In this document: one piece after another, positions 1-6,189 of the stretch
Numbering within the stretch: position 1 is the stretch's first letter
How the letters are laid out: each line of letters starts with the position of its first letter
DNA from: Candidatus Omnitrophota bacterium
Lineage (GTDB): Bacteria; Omnitrophota; Gorgyraeia; 2-01-FULL-45-10
Direction of reading: 5' to 3'
Assembly: GCA_026387115.1 (NCBI GenBank)
Contig: JAPLMI010000080.1
Span: forward strand, 1-6,202
DNA: 6,202 bases
Notes under the pieces: model-generated
Database searches by the model: none
Told to the model about the DNA's origin: nothing
The model's input: only the letters and a program-made list of their open reading frames with translations
Translations under genes and position numbers: made by a program

Positions 1-737
1 TAGACATGTCCGAATACATGGAGAAGTTCAACGTCTCGAGGCTCGTCGGCGCGCCTCCGGGGTATGTGGGCTACGAAGAGGGCGGGCAGCTTACCGAAAA
101 AGTAAGAAGGCGGCCGTATTCGGTCGTCCTATTGGACGAGATCGAAAAGGCCCACCCGGACGTCTTCAACATCCTTTTACAGATGCTCGAAGAGGGGCGC
201 CTTACCGATTCATTCGGGAGGAAGGTCGATTTTAAAAATACGGTCATCATAATGACCTCAAATATAGGCGCGGATATATTGAAGAAGCAGGGCTCCATCG
301 GTTTCAAATCCCAGGCCGAAGAAGTGACGTATCAGTCGATGAAGGAGCGCCTTCTCGAGGAGGTCAAGAAGACGTTTAAACCGGAGTTTTTAAACAGGGT
401 CGACGATATAATCGTCTTCAGGTCGCTTACGAAAGAGGATCTTGAACGCATAGTTTCACTTGAGATAAAAGACGTAGAGTCGAGGCTGAAGGACCAGAAT
501 ATCAAGATCGAACTCGATAAGAGCGCGATAGACTTTTTGATAGAGAAGGGTTTCGATAAGAACTTCGGCGCCCGGCCGCTCAAGCGCATCATTCAGAGAT
601 TTCTCGAGGATCCGCTTGCCGAAGATATCATAAAGGGAAATTTCTCCGCCACAGGCAGATCCGCCTCCGGCGGAAAAAAAGGCGGTAATGTCAAGGTGAC
701 GGCGAAGGTCGATCATCTGGAGTTTAAAACCACTTAA
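1..737 (+). CDS. clpC: ClpC/ClpA-type AAA+ unfoldase, C-terminal part (5' truncated by the window edge)
   Basis: This is the second ATPase module (D2) and C-terminal domain of a Hsp100 Clp ATPase, which unfolds proteins and threads them into the ClpP protease. The reading frame is open to the left edge; the first whole codon is the Asp at 3-5, so the true start lies outside. Counting from the Met at base 6, I see the pore loop GYVG (19-22), Walker B VVLLDE (40-45), sensor-1 Asn in MTSNIG (86), an IGF tripeptide (98-100) where ClpP-docking loops sit, the arginine finger in FLNR (131) and sensor-2 GAR (188-190). The IGF loop argues for a ClpP partner and against ClpB, which lacks it. ClpC rather than ClpA rests on overall resemblance; the N-terminal domain and any UVR segment that would settle this are not visible. 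The tail at about 213-228 is Gly/Ser/Lys rich and includes a run of seven A bases. The family call is very secure, the subfamily fairly secure. Confidence 0.93.
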   Translation, partial: DMSEYMEKFNVSRLVGAPPGYVGYEEGGQLTEKVRRRPYSVVLLDEIEKAHPDVFNILLQMLEEGRLTDSFGRKVDFKNTVIIMTSNIGADILKKQGSIGFKSQAEEVTYQSMKERLLEEVKKTFKPEFLNRVDDIIVFRSLTKEDLERIVSLEIKDVESRLKDQNIKIELDKSAIDFLIEKGFDKNFGARPLKRIIQRFLEDPLAEDIIKGNFSATGRSASGGKKGGNVKVTAKVDHLEFKTT

Positions 738-740
738 AAT

Positions 741-2201
741 ATGAGGCACACGCGTACCAGACGACGGTTCAAATTCATCTTAAGCATACTCCTCATTCTC
801 TGCTTCGTATTGTTCATAGAGGAAAGGATCGAGGCGTTCGTCCCAGAGGTGAAGAATTTCGCTGAAGCTAAGGTGGAGGAGGCGCTCAACGGCAAAATCA
901 GATTTTCTATAGGAAGCTTAGAAGGGGGGATCCTCAATCCGATCACTGTCAACGATATCAGGGTCAGGGATAATCTGGATTCACCGGTCCTGTCGTATCT
1001 TGTGATAAGCAGCATGAGGACCAATTATAGAATTTGGGATGTGCTCTTTGTCAGAAAAGATATATCCGCCATCTCCAAAATATTGGCCGGAGTCGCCAGG
1101 ATAGACGCCGCCTTCGCCACCGTCAATAAGGAGATCTCCGGTTTTGTGAGGATGGAGAACGATTCGCGGCAGCTCGTTCGTCTTACGGGATACGTTAATT
1201 TATTATACGAGGACAGGATCGATTTTAACGGAGTGGTAAATGAGAATTCATTCGATATCGAAGTAAGGCCGCCGAGCGGGACCATCAGGGCCGAGGGACG
1301 GATTACCGAGGAAGGCATCCTGATAATCAATTTTAAAACGACGCACCTAAGACTCGGTGATTTCGATATAGTTTGCGACGGTTTTATTAAGAATAAGATT
1401 ACGAAAAATCCGGAGGCTCCGGGCGGCTCACGCATAGAAGGAGAGATCGAAACCAAAAACCTTCTTCTCAATTACAAGCCTTTTCTCGATTTAAAAGCGT
1501 CTTACAGTATCTCGGACGGCATCCTTGAGATACCCGGCCTGGCATTGGCCGATATTGTAAGAGGCCGCGGTAAAATAGACCTGTCGAAGCGCTATAATAC
1601 AGATTTCGTTTTAACGGTAAATAACCTGAGCCTGGGCTGGCTTTTATTGGGGCTCGGCGCGAAAGACCCCTCTTCTGTGCTGACAGGCACCATGAACGGT
1701 AAATTTGATTTCAAAGGGCCGATAGAAAGATTAAGGTCCGACGTTCAGCTCAATATCCGGAAGGGGACGATCGCCAAGCTCGATTTTGACTTCTTAAGCG
1801 CTCACATGAAAGGCGAAGGCCCGATCATCAGGATAGAAGATTCGAGAATTACCAGAGAGAGCGGGTATTTCGCGCTTGCCGGAGAGATAGATTTGAGGAA
1901 GATGGGTCATGCCAATCTTTTTGATGATATAAAGATCACCACGGACGAGAGCTCGATTACATGGGACGGCCTGAATGTCACAAGAGTGCAGGGCACGCAG
2001 GAAGTGAGGATGGGGAAGAGGTTGAGCGATGATATTAATATCGACTTCAGGAAATTCATTACCGACGAAAAGGTTGACGCGAGCATGAAATACGGCGATG
2101 AGGTGCAGCTGAAATATAAGCTCCAACCTAATGACAGCCTGAAGGTGACGGTGGGCGCCGAAAAAGATTTTTTCGGCTTTGAGCATAAGGACAAATTTTA
2201 G
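741..2201 (+). CDS. Membrane-anchored AsmA/TamB-like envelope protein
   Basis: Protein of 486 residues with no confident named orthologue. The N-terminus is strongly basic (RRR at 7-9), followed by a single hydrophobic segment (about 11-26), as expected for an inner-membrane anchor with the rest in the periplasm. Residues about 34-80 (acidic helix, then GKIRFSIGSLEGGILNP and a strand ending in VRDN) look like the start of AsmA/TamB-type proteins. The remainder alternates short polar and apolar stretches, consistent with a long beta-sheet groove, and the chain ends on Phe after GFEHKDKF, reminiscent of TamB C-termini. TamB itself is well over 1000 residues, so this is a short relative at best. 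The ATG is the first possible start because the clpC stop is in the same frame two codons upstream; no Shine-Dalgarno is evident, so it may be translated by coupling. It lies 7 bases before mlaE, which suggests a role in envelope lipid transport or outer-membrane maintenance. Gene reality is near certain; the family is inferred from pattern. Confidence 0.7.
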   Translation: MRHTRTRRRFKFILSILLILCFVLFIEERIEAFVPEVKNFAEAKVEEALNGKIRFSIGSLEGGILNPITVNDIRVRDNLDSPVLSYLVISSMRTNYRIWDVLFVRKDISAISKILAGVARIDAAFATVNKEISGFVRMENDSRQLVRLTGYVNLLYEDRIDFNGVVNENSFDIEVRPPSGTIRAEGRITEEGILIINFKTTHLRLGDFDIVCDGFIKNKITKNPEAPGGSRIEGEIETKNLLLNYKPFLDLKASYSISDGILEIPGLALADIVRGRGKIDLSKRYNTDFVLTVNNLSLGWLLLGLGAKDPSSVLTGTMNGKFDFKGPIERLRSDVQLNIRKGTIAKLDFDFLSAHMKGEGPIIRIEDSRITRESGYFALAGEIDLRKMGHANLFDDIKITTDESSITWDGLNVTRVQGTQEVRMGKRLSDDINIDFRKFITDEKVDASMKYGDEVQLKYKLQPNDSLKVTVGAEKDFFGFEHKDKF

Positions 2202-2208
2202 GGTATTT

Positions 2209-3000
2209 ATGAAAAAAATATTGGATCTTCTCGTAGCGCTTGGGCACCGTTTTATGGACTTCGTAAGGTATACGGGAGGCCTCACGATCCTTTTAGGGCA
2301 GACGATCTTCTGGATACCGATGCCGCCGTTCAGGCGCCGCCAGATATTTGAGCAGATGTCCAGGATAGGCGTCGACTCGCTTCCGATAGTATCCCTGATA
2401 AGCCTCTTCACCGGGATGGTGCTGGCGCTTCAGAGCGCGTACCAGATGCAGAAATTCTCCGCCGAGATGTATATCGCGTCCCTTGTCGCTTTCTCCATGA
2501 CGAGGGAGCTCGGACCGGTGCTTACGGCGTTGATCGTCGCGGGCCGTGTCGGCGCGTCTATCACGGCGGAAGTCGGGACAATGAAAGTCACCGAGCAGAT
2601 CGACGCCCTGGAGACGCTCGCCACCAATCCTATAAAATATCTCGTCGTCCCGAGATTTCTGGCGCTCATGATAATGCTTCCGCTTCTTACTTTATACGCG
2701 GACATGATCGGCGTAATCGGCGGCTACATCATCGGTGTATACAAACTGGGCATATCGCACGCGATGTATATGCAAAATACCTGGCACCCGTTGAAATATA
2801 AGGACCTTTTTACGGGCCTGGTAAAGAGCTACTTTTTTGCGATAATAATTTGCATCGTCGCCTGCTACGAAGGCATGACCGCGGAAGGCGGGGCCGAGGG
2901 TGTGGGCCGTTCCACAACGTCGAGTGTCGTAGTCAGCTTCATCCTGATAATCGCGTGTGACTGCTTCTTCACGGCGCTATTCTATTTTGTGATGAGGTGA
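2209..3000 (+). CDS. mlaE: MlaE-type phospholipid ABC transporter permease
   Basis: Inner-membrane permease of the Mla (MCE-associated) lipid transporter; a dimer sits between MlaF and the MlaD ring. Length is 263 residues, normal for the family. Diagnostic blocks are the stretch from TRELGPVLTALIVAGR (98-113) into GASITAEVGTM (115-125) with EQIDALE (129-135), and EGMTAEGGAEGVGR (221-234) followed by TTSSVV. Hydrophobic segments lie at about 57-77, 103-120, 148-175, 203-220 and 239-261. The chosen ATG at 2209 is preceded by AGGG at 2200-2203 with 5-base spacing; this site overlaps the stop codon of the upstream gene. A longer in-frame version from TTG at 2179 would overlap the upstream gene by 23 bases and is less likely. 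The family also includes the TGD1/YrbE permeases. MlaF and MlaD follow directly, which supports the call. Confidence 0.95.
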   Translation: MKKILDLLVALGHRFMDFVRYTGGLTILLGQTIFWIPMPPFRRRQIFEQMSRIGVDSLPIVSLISLFTGMVLALQSAYQMQKFSAEMYIASLVAFSMTRELGPVLTALIVAGRVGASITAEVGTMKVTEQIDALETLATNPIKYLVVPRFLALMIMLPLLTLYADMIGVIGGYIIGVYKLGISHAMYMQNTWHPLKYKDLFTGLVKSYFFAIIICIVACYEGMTAEGGAEGVGRSTTSSVVVSFILIIACDCFFTALFYFVMR

Positions 3001-3001
3001 T
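2994..3001 (+). promoter_or_regulatory. Strong ribosome binding site for mlaF, overlapping the mlaE stop
   Basis: GAGGTGAT is an eight-base match to the anti-Shine-Dalgarno end of 16S rRNA, and it sits 6 bases before the mlaF ATG at 3008. It contains the mlaE TGA stop, so termination on mlaE and initiation on mlaF are physically coupled. A second copy of the core (GAGG, 3002-3005) is only 2 bases from the ATG and is probably too close to be the working site. Confidence 0.75.
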
Positions 3002-3007
3002 GAGGAT

Positions 3008-3781
3008 ATGATCGAAATCATCAATCTATGCAAATCATTTAACGGGCACGTGGTGCTGGACAACCTGAACCTCGCCATAAATACCGGCGAGACGACGGTC
3101 ATAATCGGAAGGTCCGGCTGCGGCAAGAGTGTTCTTCTGAAGAATATAATAGGAATCCTTAAACCCGACTCCGGCCAGGTCTTGGTTAACGGGAAAGATG
3201 TGGCTAAGATGGACGAGAAAGAGCTGAACGTGTTAAGATTGAAATTCGGAATGCTCTTCCAGGGGGCCGCGCTCTTCGATTCTTTGAACGTCCGCGAGAA
3301 CGTCGCGTTTAATATGCTCGAGCATATGAATTCTTCGCCCGTCGAGATCGATAAGGCCGTGAAAGAGTCACTTGCGCTTGTCGGCTTGAAAGCGATCGAG
3401 GACAAAAAACCGGCGGAGCTATCCGGCGGGATGAGGAAGAGGGTGGGGCTCGCGAGGGCGATATGCATAAGGCCCCAGATAATCCTCTACGATGAGCCGA
3501 CGACCGGCGTCGACCCGATCATGGGGGACGCGATAAACGACCTTATCATAGAACTGCACAATAAGCTCAAGATCACATCGATCGCCGTGACGCATGACAT
3601 GACGAGCGCTTACAAGATCGCGAACAGGATCGCGATGCTTTACAACGGAAAGATAATCACGGTCGGGACGCCCGACGAGATAAAGAATACGAAGGACCCT
3701 ATAGTGCGCCAGTTCATAACCGGCGCCGGCAAGGGGCCTATTACCGAAGGCATAGATTTCGAACATTTAATAAGGGGGTAA
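3008..3781 (+). CDS. mlaF: MlaF-type phospholipid ABC transporter ATPase
   Basis: Cytoplasmic ATPase that powers lipid movement through MlaE and MlaD. Length is 257 residues. All ABC motifs are present: Walker A GRSGCGKS (34-41), Q-loop Gln85 in MLFQGAALFDSL, signature LSGGM (138-142), Walker B IILYDEP (158-164) with catalytic Glu163, D-loop GVDP (167-170) and switch His196 in AVTHD. The FQGAALFDSL segment and the signature LSGGMRKRVGLARA are typical of the Mla/MCE ATPase branch and separate it from generic ABC importers. The C-terminal tail (about 237-257) extends past the core fold; in E. coli MlaF such a tail makes dimer contacts, but whether this one does is unknown. The stop overlaps the first ATG of mlaD (TAATG). 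No mlaB-like STAS partner gene is adjacent. Confidence 0.96.
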   Translation: MIEIINLCKSFNGHVVLDNLNLAINTGETTVIIGRSGCGKSVLLKNIIGILKPDSGQVLVNGKDVAKMDEKELNVLRLKFGMLFQGAALFDSLNVRENVAFNMLEHMNSSPVEIDKAVKESLALVGLKAIEDKKPAELSGGMRKRVGLARAICIRPQIILYDEPTTGVDPIMGDAINDLIIELHNKLKITSIAVTHDMTSAYKIANRIAMLYNGKIITVGTPDEIKNTKDPIVRQFITGAGKGPITEGIDFEHLIRG

Positions 3782-4395
3782 TGATGAACGGCACAAGGAC
3801 TTTTGAACTGAAGGTCGGGGTATTTATATTGATAGGTATAGCTATTCTATTTTTGATAGTATTTTCGATCGGCGACATCAATTTGTCGAAGACCGGTTAT
3901 AAGATAAAGATCTTGTTTGGCTTCGCGGCCGGTATCGGGCCTTCGGCGCCTGTGAGGCTGGCCGGCGTGGGCGTGGGCCAGATCCAGGGTATAAGGATAA
4001 TCCGGGACGAATTGGCCAAGACGACAAAGGCCGAGATCACCGCGTGGGTAAATGACGGCGCAAAGATAGAGAAAGACGCCGTCGTCACTATCAATACGCT
4101 TGGGCTTCTGGGAGAAAAATATCTCGAGATATTTCCCGGCACATCCGGTAGCGCCATATTAAAGAATAACGAGACGATCACAGGCAAGGACCCGGTCCCG
4201 ATGGAGCGGATCACCGAGAATCTCGCGAACCTCTCCGACTCCATTAGCACTATAGTCGAGCGCCTCAAGAAAGGCGAGGGGACGATAGGAAAATTATTGA
4301 CAGATGACAGCGTATATAAGAATCTGGAAGAATTTACGGCGGATTTAAAGAAACATCCGTGGAAACTTTTAAATAAGCCGAGAGGCGAAGATTAG
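3781..4395 (+). CDS. mlaD: MlaD-type MCE-domain lipid-binding subunit
   Basis: Inner-membrane-anchored MCE protein; in E. coli six copies make a periplasmic ring that receives phospholipid from MlaE. Length is 204 residues, close to E. coli MlaD. There is one transmembrane helix (about 11-30) and a single MCE domain (about 38-118), with the hallmark APVRLAGVGVGQIQGI (56-71) and the closing strand GLLGEKYLEIFPG (108-120). After this comes a helical tail (about 139-195) holding GEGTIGKLLTDDSVY (165-179), a motif often seen after the MCE domain in diderm MlaD proteins. Two adjacent ATGs are possible starts, at 3781 (overlapping the mlaF stop by 1 base) and 3784. The purine tract AAGGGGG (3772-3778) lies only 2 bases from the first and 5 from the second, so 3784 may be the real start. 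No periplasmic MlaC or outer-membrane MlaA gene follows. Confidence 0.95.
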   Translation: MMNGTRTFELKVGVFILIGIAILFLIVFSIGDINLSKTGYKIKILFGFAAGIGPSAPVRLAGVGVGQIQGIRIIRDELAKTTKAEITAWVNDGAKIEKDAVVTINTLGLLGEKYLEIFPGTSGSAILKNNETITGKDPVPMERITENLANLSDSISTIVERLKKGEGTIGKLLTDDSVYKNLEEFTADLKKHPWKLLNKPRGED

Positions 4396-4402
4396 CTAGA
4401 AA

Positions 4403-4441
4403 GGTCCTTCGAACGCTCCTATTCGTCGCGTTCTCAGGATC
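4403..4441 (+). terminator. Imperfect hairpin with trailing T-rich tract after mlaD; possible intrinsic terminator or dispersed palindrome
   Basis: Arms GGTCCT (4403-4408) and AGGATC (4436-4441) pair with one G-T wobble. The inner arms GAACGC (4411-4416) and GCGTTC (4428-4433) pair perfectly. A 2x2 mismatch (TC/TC) separates the two helices, and the loop is 11 bases. A T-rich run (TTTTTCTTT, 4444-4452) begins 2 bases after the stem, as in a Rho-independent terminator for the mla transcript. The mismatch, the large loop and the competing second hairpin weaken the terminator reading. Confidence 0.45.
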
Positions 4442-4462
4442 GATTTTTCTTTCGAAAAATCG
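4441..4462 (+). repeat. Perfect 9-bp inverted repeat next to the yacL ribosome binding site
   Basis: Arms CGATTTTTC (4441-4449) and GAAAAATCG (4454-4462) are exact inverted complements around a 4-base loop TTTC. The left arm contains the T-run that would serve the preceding hairpin, and the right arm ends on the first G of GGAGG (4462-4466), a candidate ribosome binding site 11 bases before the yacL ATG. A second candidate, AGGG (4468-4471), is 6 bases from the ATG. The stem could therefore affect both termination and translation. That effect is inference; the repeat itself is directly visible. Confidence 0.6.
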
Positions 4463-4477
4463 GAGGCAGGGTAAGTT

Positions 4478-5509
4478 ATGACAATAATATTTTTAAGGCT
4501 GTTTTTTGTTTTCGTATCAAGCGTAGCGGGATACTACATTGGGACGCTTATGGGGGATTTTACTGTCAAGTGGGCCATCGGCGGCGCGGGAATAGGATTT
4601 TTCAGCTCTGTCGCTATAATTTTAGTGGAGATGGGCATGAGGAGGTTCTCGATAAGAAACCTTTCCGCGGCGGTCTTCGGGCTCATATTCGGATTTTTCA
4701 TGGCGTGGGTATTGACAAGCGTCATGCGCCTTATACCGATGAGCCTTCAGCTCTTCTCGTCCCTTCAGATAATCCTGATACTTATCTTTTGCTACCTTGG
4801 TATGGTAATAGCGATGAGGGGCAAGGACGAGTTCAACCTTATAATACCTTACGTCAAATTTGTCAGGCAGGACAAGAGGGACGAGATCGTAATCCTCGAT
4901 ACATCCGTCATCATAGACGGAAGGATCGCCGATATATTCCAGACCCGTTTTATCGAGGGGAGGATCGTGATACCGAGGTTCGTTCTTAAGGAACTGCAGC
5001 AGATCGCGGATTCACAGGATGCGTTGAAGAGGAACCGCGGCCGCCGAGGCCTCGACATACTGAATAAGATCCAGAAGAATACAGCCCTCGACGTGAAGAT
5101 CCAGGAAGAGGATTTTCCGGAAGTGAAGGAAGTGGACGCCAAACTCGTCAAGCTCGCGAAACTATTGGGCGCCAAGATCTTCACGAACGATTTCAACCTT
5201 AATAAAGTCGCCGAGTTTCAGGGGATCAGCGTGCTGAATATAAATGAGCTTGCCAATTCCCTTCGTCCGGTAGTGCTCCCCGGCGAGACGATGGAAGTGA
5301 GGATCGCGAAGGAAGGCAAAGAGTATAACCAGGGCGTCGCGTATCTCGATGACGGGACTATGGTCGTAGTGGATAACTCGAAGCATATTATCGGAGCTGT
5401 CACGAAGGTCGTAGTTACGAGCGTCCTCCAGACCTCTGCCGGAAGGATGATATTCGCACGGCTCGAGGACCAGTCCCGGCCTCAAGGGCCCTCCTGGAAG
5501 GGAAAATGA
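4478..5509 (+). CDS. YacL-type membrane protein with PIN nuclease and TRAM domains
   Basis: Length is 343 residues. The N-terminal third has four hydrophobic segments (about 3-24, 32-54, 62-83, 94-113). A cytoplasmic PIN domain (about 137-257) follows, then a TRAM nucleic-acid-binding domain (about 264-329) and a short polar tail. PIN-family metal-binding acids appear intact: Asp141 in VILDTSVIIDGR, Glu172 in VLKELQ, Asp220 in VDAKLVKLA and Asp238 in FTNDFN, so a single-strand RNase activity is plausible. The TRAM region begins at LRPVVLPGE and has GVAYLDDGTMVVVDN. This architecture matches Bacillus subtilis YacL and its relatives, whose physiological target I do not know to be established. 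The gene overlaps ispD by 4 bases (ATGA), and YacL genes sit beside ispD in many Firmicutes, which supports the call. The start ATG has upstream GGAGG and AGGG. It is not a toxin-antitoxin PIN, since those lack the membrane and TRAM parts. Confidence 0.92.
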   Translation: MTIIFLRLFFVFVSSVAGYYIGTLMGDFTVKWAIGGAGIGFFSSVAIILVEMGMRRFSIRNLSAAVFGLIFGFFMAWVLTSVMRLIPMSLQLFSSLQIILILIFCYLGMVIAMRGKDEFNLIIPYVKFVRQDKRDEIVILDTSVIIDGRIADIFQTRFIEGRIVIPRFVLKELQQIADSQDALKRNRGRRGLDILNKIQKNTALDVKIQEEDFPEVKEVDAKLVKLAKLLGAKIFTNDFNLNKVAEFQGISVLNINELANSLRPVVLPGETMEVRIAKEGKEYNQGVAYLDDGTMVVVDNSKHIIGAVTKVVVTSVLQTSAGRMIFARLEDQSRPQGPSWKGK

Positions 5510-6189
5510 CCCGCGTCCCGCGCGTAATCGCGATCGTTCCCGCCGCCGGATACGGTAAGAGGCTCGGCGCCGGGGGAAAGAAACCGTTCGTCCTTTTGCG
5601 AAAAAGACCGATAGCGAGTTACGCTTTAAAGGTTCTGGATGACTGCCCGTTAATCGATGCTATAATAGTGGCGTCGGAAAAATCCTGCATAAAAGATTTC
5701 AAGGTACTGATAGACAGATACGGTTTTAAAAAGATAAAAAATGTTGTTGCCGGAGGCAGGACCCGCCAGGCGTCAGTCGCTAATTGTATCCGGGAAATTC
5801 CGCCATCTTATGACATAGTATTGATCCATGACGCGGCGCGGCCGTTTATTGACGAGAAAGTGATAAAGAAATCTATTCATCTTGCGGAAAAATTCGGCGC
5901 CTGCATAGTCGCGGTTCCTGAGTTAGATACGGTCAAGCTCGCGGATAAAAGGCTTTTCGTTAAGAAAACCCTCGATAGAAAAAAGATATACCGGGCCGAG
6001 ACACCGCAGGCCTTCAGGTATGATGTTATAAAAAAGGCATACGCCGCCAATAAGCACCTCGATAGGTTTACCGATGATGCCGGCCTCGTGGAAAATCTGG
6101 GCCTGAAGATAAAGATCCTCAAGGGTTCTTGCGGAAATATAAAGATAACTACCAGGGAGGACCTAATACAAGCGGAGGCGCTTTTATGA
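5506..6189 (+). CDS. ispD: 2-C-methyl-D-erythritol 4-phosphate cytidylyltransferase
   Basis: Third enzyme of the MEP isoprenoid pathway: it joins CTP and MEP to give CDP-methylerythritol and pyrophosphate in the cytoplasm. Length is 227 residues, typical. The CTP-binding loop is PAAGYGKRLGAGGKKPF (12-28), with Arg19 and Lys26 in the places of the catalytic Arg20/Lys27 of E. coli. Further family blocks are AGGRTRQASV (82-91), VLIHDAARPF (105-114), AVPELDTVK (136-144), Arg158 followed by AETPQAF (164-170), TDDAGLVE (189-196) and NIKITT (211-216), with Lys213 matching the essential C-terminal Lys. The start overlaps the yacL stop by 4 bases; AAGGG (5498-5502) is 3 bases upstream of the ATG, so translation is probably coupled. 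The stop again forms an ATGA overlap with the next gene. No key residue is missing. Confidence 0.97.
   Translation: MTRVPRVIAIVPAAGYGKRLGAGGKKPFVLLRKRPIASYALKVLDDCPLIDAIIVASEKSCIKDFKVLIDRYGFKKIKNVVAGGRTRQASVANCIREIPPSYDIVLIHDAARPFIDEKVIKKSIHLAEKFGACIVAVPELDTVKLADKRLFVKKTLDRKKIYRAETPQAFRYDVIKKAYAANKHLDRFTDDAGLVENLGLKIKILKGSCGNIKITTREDLIQAEALL
6174..6178 (+). promoter_or_regulatory. Ribosome binding site for the gene after ispD
   Basis: GGAGG lies inside the last codons of ispD, 7 bases before the ATG at 6186 and 13 bases before the in-frame ATG at 6192. The spacing favours 6186 as the start, even though the conserved protein sequence begins at the second Met. Confidence 0.65.

Noticed and set aside
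660..680. Hairpin 660-674 followed by seven A bases read as a terminator
   Set aside because: A + strand terminator needs T, not A, after the stem. On the - strand the T-run comes before the stem, also wrong, and the site is within clpC coding sequence.
2179..2208. Longer mlaE from an in-frame TTG at 2179
   Set aside because: It overlaps the upstream gene, uses a weak start codon and adds residues absent from the family; ATG at 2209 has AGGG at good spacing.
1794..2411. 205-codon open frame on the - strand across the AsmA-like gene and mlaE
   Set aside because: It is antisense to two well supported genes, with no recognisable motif or ribosome site; a by-product of codon bias.
4297..4318. 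TTGACA followed by TATATA inside mlaD, resembling a promoter for yacL
   Set aside because: The spacer is only 10 bases (about 17 needed), and at 17 bases the sequence does not resemble a -10 box. It also falls in the conserved mlaD tail coding region.
4712..4737. TTGACA with TATACC inside yacL
   Set aside because: The spacer is 14 bases and the second box is a poor match, within a membrane-segment coding region; chance is the simpler reading.
4570..4989. 139-codon open frame on the + strand nested within yacL
   Set aside because: It is out of frame with a clear four-helix PIN-TRAM gene, has no recognisable domain and a composition typical of a shadow frame.
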